A DNA stretch of 5,893 nucleotides from Gammaproteobacteria bacterium. Its GTDB lineage: Bacteria > Pseudomonadota > Gammaproteobacteria > Pseudomonadales > Pseudomonadaceae. Location: positions 1-5,893 of the forward strand of contig JAAZJF010000158.1 in the NCBI GenBank assembly GCA_012800475.1, read 5' to 3'. Shown here piece after piece: positions 4,608 through 5,893 of the stretch (positions within the stretch are counted from its first letter, which is position 1; the number at the start of each line of letters is the position of its first letter). Under the pieces are notes generated by a model that searched no databases, was not told the origin of the DNA, and worked only from the letters and a program-made list of their open reading frames with translations. Position numbers and translations under genes: made by a program.

Positions 4608-5305
4608 GCACACCTCATTATCACACTAAAACACAAACCATTGAAATCGATGGTGTTAATGATCTTATTATCCGCTCCCTTCTCGATCGACAACAATTTT
4701 ACGACCCACATGGCGCAGCATCTCGGCTTGGAATTTGCTCGGCCTCTTGGTCTTTATTCGGTATGTTGTGGCCTTCTAGTATTCACTTAGCGCGCGCTTT
4801 AGCCTTGCGCCCTGTCGATGCACACGAGAAAATCTTAGAGATAGGTTGTGGTTTGGCCTTGGCCAGCCTGGTTGCACATCGTCGAGGCGCCAATATTACC
4901 GCTTCTGATCGGCACCCTAAGGCTAAATTATTTCTACACGAAAACTTAGAGCTCAATCATTTACCTAAGCTACCGTTTCGACATGGACAATGGGGTGATC
5001 ACCCTACGCCTTCATTGCAAGATACGGGCGCAGAATTATTACATAAAAAATACGATTTAATCGTAGGCAGTGATCTGCTCTACGAACCGGATATGCCATT
5101 GGCTTTAGGGCGTTTTGTAAATATGCATGCTGCTGAAAAAGCTGAAGTGTGGATTGTCGACCCGAACCGTGGCTATCGACCCGCATTTAACCGCGCAATG
5201 CAGACGCTTGGCTTTGACCTCAGTTCAGACAATATATTGAATCAACAAGAAAACCCCGAGCATGAAAAATACAGTGGGCGTTTACTTATTTATAATCGGC
5301 ACTGA
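4604..5305 (+). CDS. Class I SAM-dependent methyltransferase (Methyltransf_16/METTL-like)
   Basis: This 233-residue protein has a Rossmann methyltransferase core. Motif I for SAM binding is ILEIGCGLALASL at about 77-89. The acidic residue contacting the SAM ribose is probably Asp102 in ITASDRHP. The post-core motif YDLIVGSDLLYEPD ends near 163 and contains the DxxY-type signature of the protein-lysine methyltransferase group. Upstream, FGMLWPSSIHLARAL (about 52-66) is the LWPS-type segment typical of this group. The last segments are VWIVDPNRGYR and LLIYNR. The substrate is unknown; protein lysine methylation is the family-based guess, and a small-molecule substrate is possible. An in-frame ATG at 4544 would add 20 residues, but that extension looks unlike the family, has no ribosome binding site and abuts a palindrome. 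I prefer ATG 4604, which starts MSTPHYHTKTQTIEIDG. The gene is monocistronic by context, divergent from the glutaredoxin-like gene, and ends ahead of a strong terminator. Confidence 0.83.
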   Translation: MSTPHYHTKTQTIEIDGVNDLIIRSLLDRQQFYDPHGAASRLGICSASWSLFGMLWPSSIHLARALALRPVDAHEKILEIGCGLALASLVAHRRGANITASDRHPKAKLFLHENLELNHLPKLPFRHGQWGDHPTPSLQDTGAELLHKKYDLIVGSDLLYEPDMPLALGRFVNMHAAEKAEVWIVDPNRGYRPAFNRAMQTLGFDLSSDNILNQQENPEHEKYSGRLLIYNRH

Positions 5306-5325
5306 TGGCTCGATTAATAGATTGA

Positions 5326-5347
5326 TATGTTTTTTGTATAAAACATA
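5326..5347. repeat. AT-rich 8-bp inverted repeat downstream of the methyltransferase
   Basis: TATGTTTT (5326-5333) and AAAACATA (5340-5347) pair around a 6-base loop, between the methyltransferase stop and the main terminator. The stem is AT-only apart from one G-C pair, so it is weak. It may assist 3' end formation or be incidental. Confidence 0.35.
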
Positions 5348-5359
5348 GATTTTAAGCAC

Positions 5360-5391
5360 AAAAAAGGGGTGACCGAAGTCACCCCTTTTTT
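5360..5391. terminator. Strong bidirectional rho-independent terminator
   Basis: A perfect 14-bp stem (5360-5373 with 5378-5391) has a GGGGTGAC/GTCACCCC core and a 4-base CGAA loop. It has an A-run on its left flank and a T-run on its right, so each strand sees a G/C stem followed by U residues. It ends rpsA transcription on the minus strand, 14 bases after its stop codon, and methyltransferase transcription on the plus strand. Confidence 0.93.
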
Positions 5392-5405
5392 AGATCACAA
5401 AGAAC

Positions 5406-5893
5406 TTAGTTCTTGTTCTCTTGTGCAGCGCGGATCAAGTCACCTAAAGTGGTTGGACCTGCTGCTTCTGTTTCTTGCTTGCGTAACTCTTTGATTGCAT
5501 CTTTGTCATCTTCAACGTCTTTAGACTTGATAGACAAGTTAATCACGCGAGACTTACGATCGATGTTGATGATTTTCGCTTCAACTTCGTCGCCTTCTTT
5601 CAGAACGTTACGTGCATCTTCTACACGGTCACGGCTGATTTCAGATGCTTTCAATACAGCTTCGATGTCGTCAGCTAACAGGATTACAGCACCCTTAGCG
5701 TCAACTTCTTTAACAGTACCGGTAACGATAGTGCCTTTCTCGTGCTCTGAAGCGTAGCTTGAGAACGGATCGTCTTCTAACTGCTTGATACCGAGTGAGA
5801 TACGCTCACGCTCTGGATCAACAGACAGAATAACAGTTTCCAGCTCATCGCCTTTCTTGTAGCGACGAACAGCTTCTTCGCCTACTTCATGCC
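5406..5893 (-). CDS. rpsA: 30S ribosomal protein S1, C-terminal part (partial)
   Basis: The reading frame runs open from the window edge (first full codon at 5891) to TAA at 5408-5406, giving the last 161 residues. S1 has six OB-fold repeats that bind mRNA on the 30S subunit and help translation initiation. Visible are the end of repeat 5 (HEVGEEAVRRYKKGDELE, then ERERISLGIKQ) and all of repeat 6, from about EKGTIVTGTVKEVDAKGA through KASEISRDRVEDARNVLKEG to SRVINLSIKSK. A charged tail ends TTLGDLIRAAQENKN. The match to Pseudomonas S1 is very close. Codon choice is more uniform than in the neighbours, as expected for a highly expressed gene. A terminator follows directly, so no ihfB gene is co-transcribed downstream, unlike the usual rpsA-ihfB arrangement. 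The start and about 400 residues are outside the window. Confidence 0.97.
   Translation of the reverse strand, partial: HEVGEEAVRRYKKGDELETVILSVDPERERISLGIKQLEDDPFSSYASEHEKGTIVTGTVKEVDAKGAVILLADDIEAVLKASEISRDRVEDARNVLKEGDEVEAKIINIDRKSRVINLSIKSKDVEDDKDAIKELRKQETEAAGPTTLGDLIRAAQENKN

Noticed and set aside
5004..5186. Minus-strand 60-codon frame inside the methyltransferase
   Set aside because: It is antisense to the DLLYEPD core motif region, with no ribosome binding site or family resemblance.
5413..5757. Plus-strand open frame (114 codons) opposite rpsA, with a Ser/Thr-rich product
   Set aside because: The minus strand encodes S1 repeat 6 without interruption; the plus frame is a codon-bias shadow of a highly expressed gene.
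1..5893. Mobile elements, CRISPR arrays, tRNA or rRNA genes, defence or toxin-antitoxin systems
   Set aside because: No transposase or integrase frames, no regularly spaced repeats, no cloverleaf-like sequence noticed and no such protein families. The genes are ordinary chromosomal families, so a novel multi-gene system is not supported.

Overview
The window looks like ordinary chromosome from a gammaproteobacterium of the Pseudomonas group, but with lower GC than typical Pseudomonas. The evidence is the protein families and their co-occurrence. There is a CpxA-type sensor kinase behind a Spy/CpxP-like gene, a YdjA-type nitroreductase with the Pseudomonas-style VSVPRL start, and a YkgJ-type cysteine-cluster protein. 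There is also a CyaB-type MASE2 adenylate cyclase and a ribosomal protein S1 close to the Pseudomonas sequence. From memory, the kinase and cyaB lie in the same broad neighbourhood in P. aeruginosa (about PA3204-PA3217). A low-GC Pseudomonadaceae lineage such as Thiopseudomonas or Denitrificimonas would fit, but the genus is inference.

Layout: 1-135 (+) is the end of a His/Lys-rich small protein. It is followed by a terminator-like hairpin and then the sensor kinase (197-1507, +), which very likely belongs to the same envelope-stress operon. The kinase meets the nitroreductase (2073-1513, -) tail to tail with a 5-base gap. Upstream of the nitroreductase on the same strand lies the YkgJ-like gene (2593-2222, -), with a promoter-sized gap containing a 9-bp inverted repeat. 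A divergent AT-rich intergenic region (2594-2809) separates it from cyaB (2810-4228, +). The cyaB 3' end overlaps by 50 bases the 3' end of a small glutaredoxin-like gene (4430-4179, -). A second divergent region (4431-4603) carries a tandem repeat and a palindrome and leads into a class I SAM-dependent methyltransferase (4604-5305, +). A strong bidirectional terminator (5360-5391) separates this from rpsA (5893-5406, -), whose 5' part lies outside the window.

The window holds two signalling systems, an envelope-stress histidine kinase and a cAMP synthase, plus several redox or metal-related small enzymes and a core translation gene. Nothing indicates that they form one pathway. I see no mobile elements, CRISPR arrays, tRNA or rRNA genes and no defence system, and no convincing undescribed system. 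The points worth checking are local: unusual translation-initiation arrangements for the YkgJ-like and methyltransferase genes, inverted repeats at putative promoters, T7 tracts in signalling genes, and the absence of ihfB directly downstream of rpsA.
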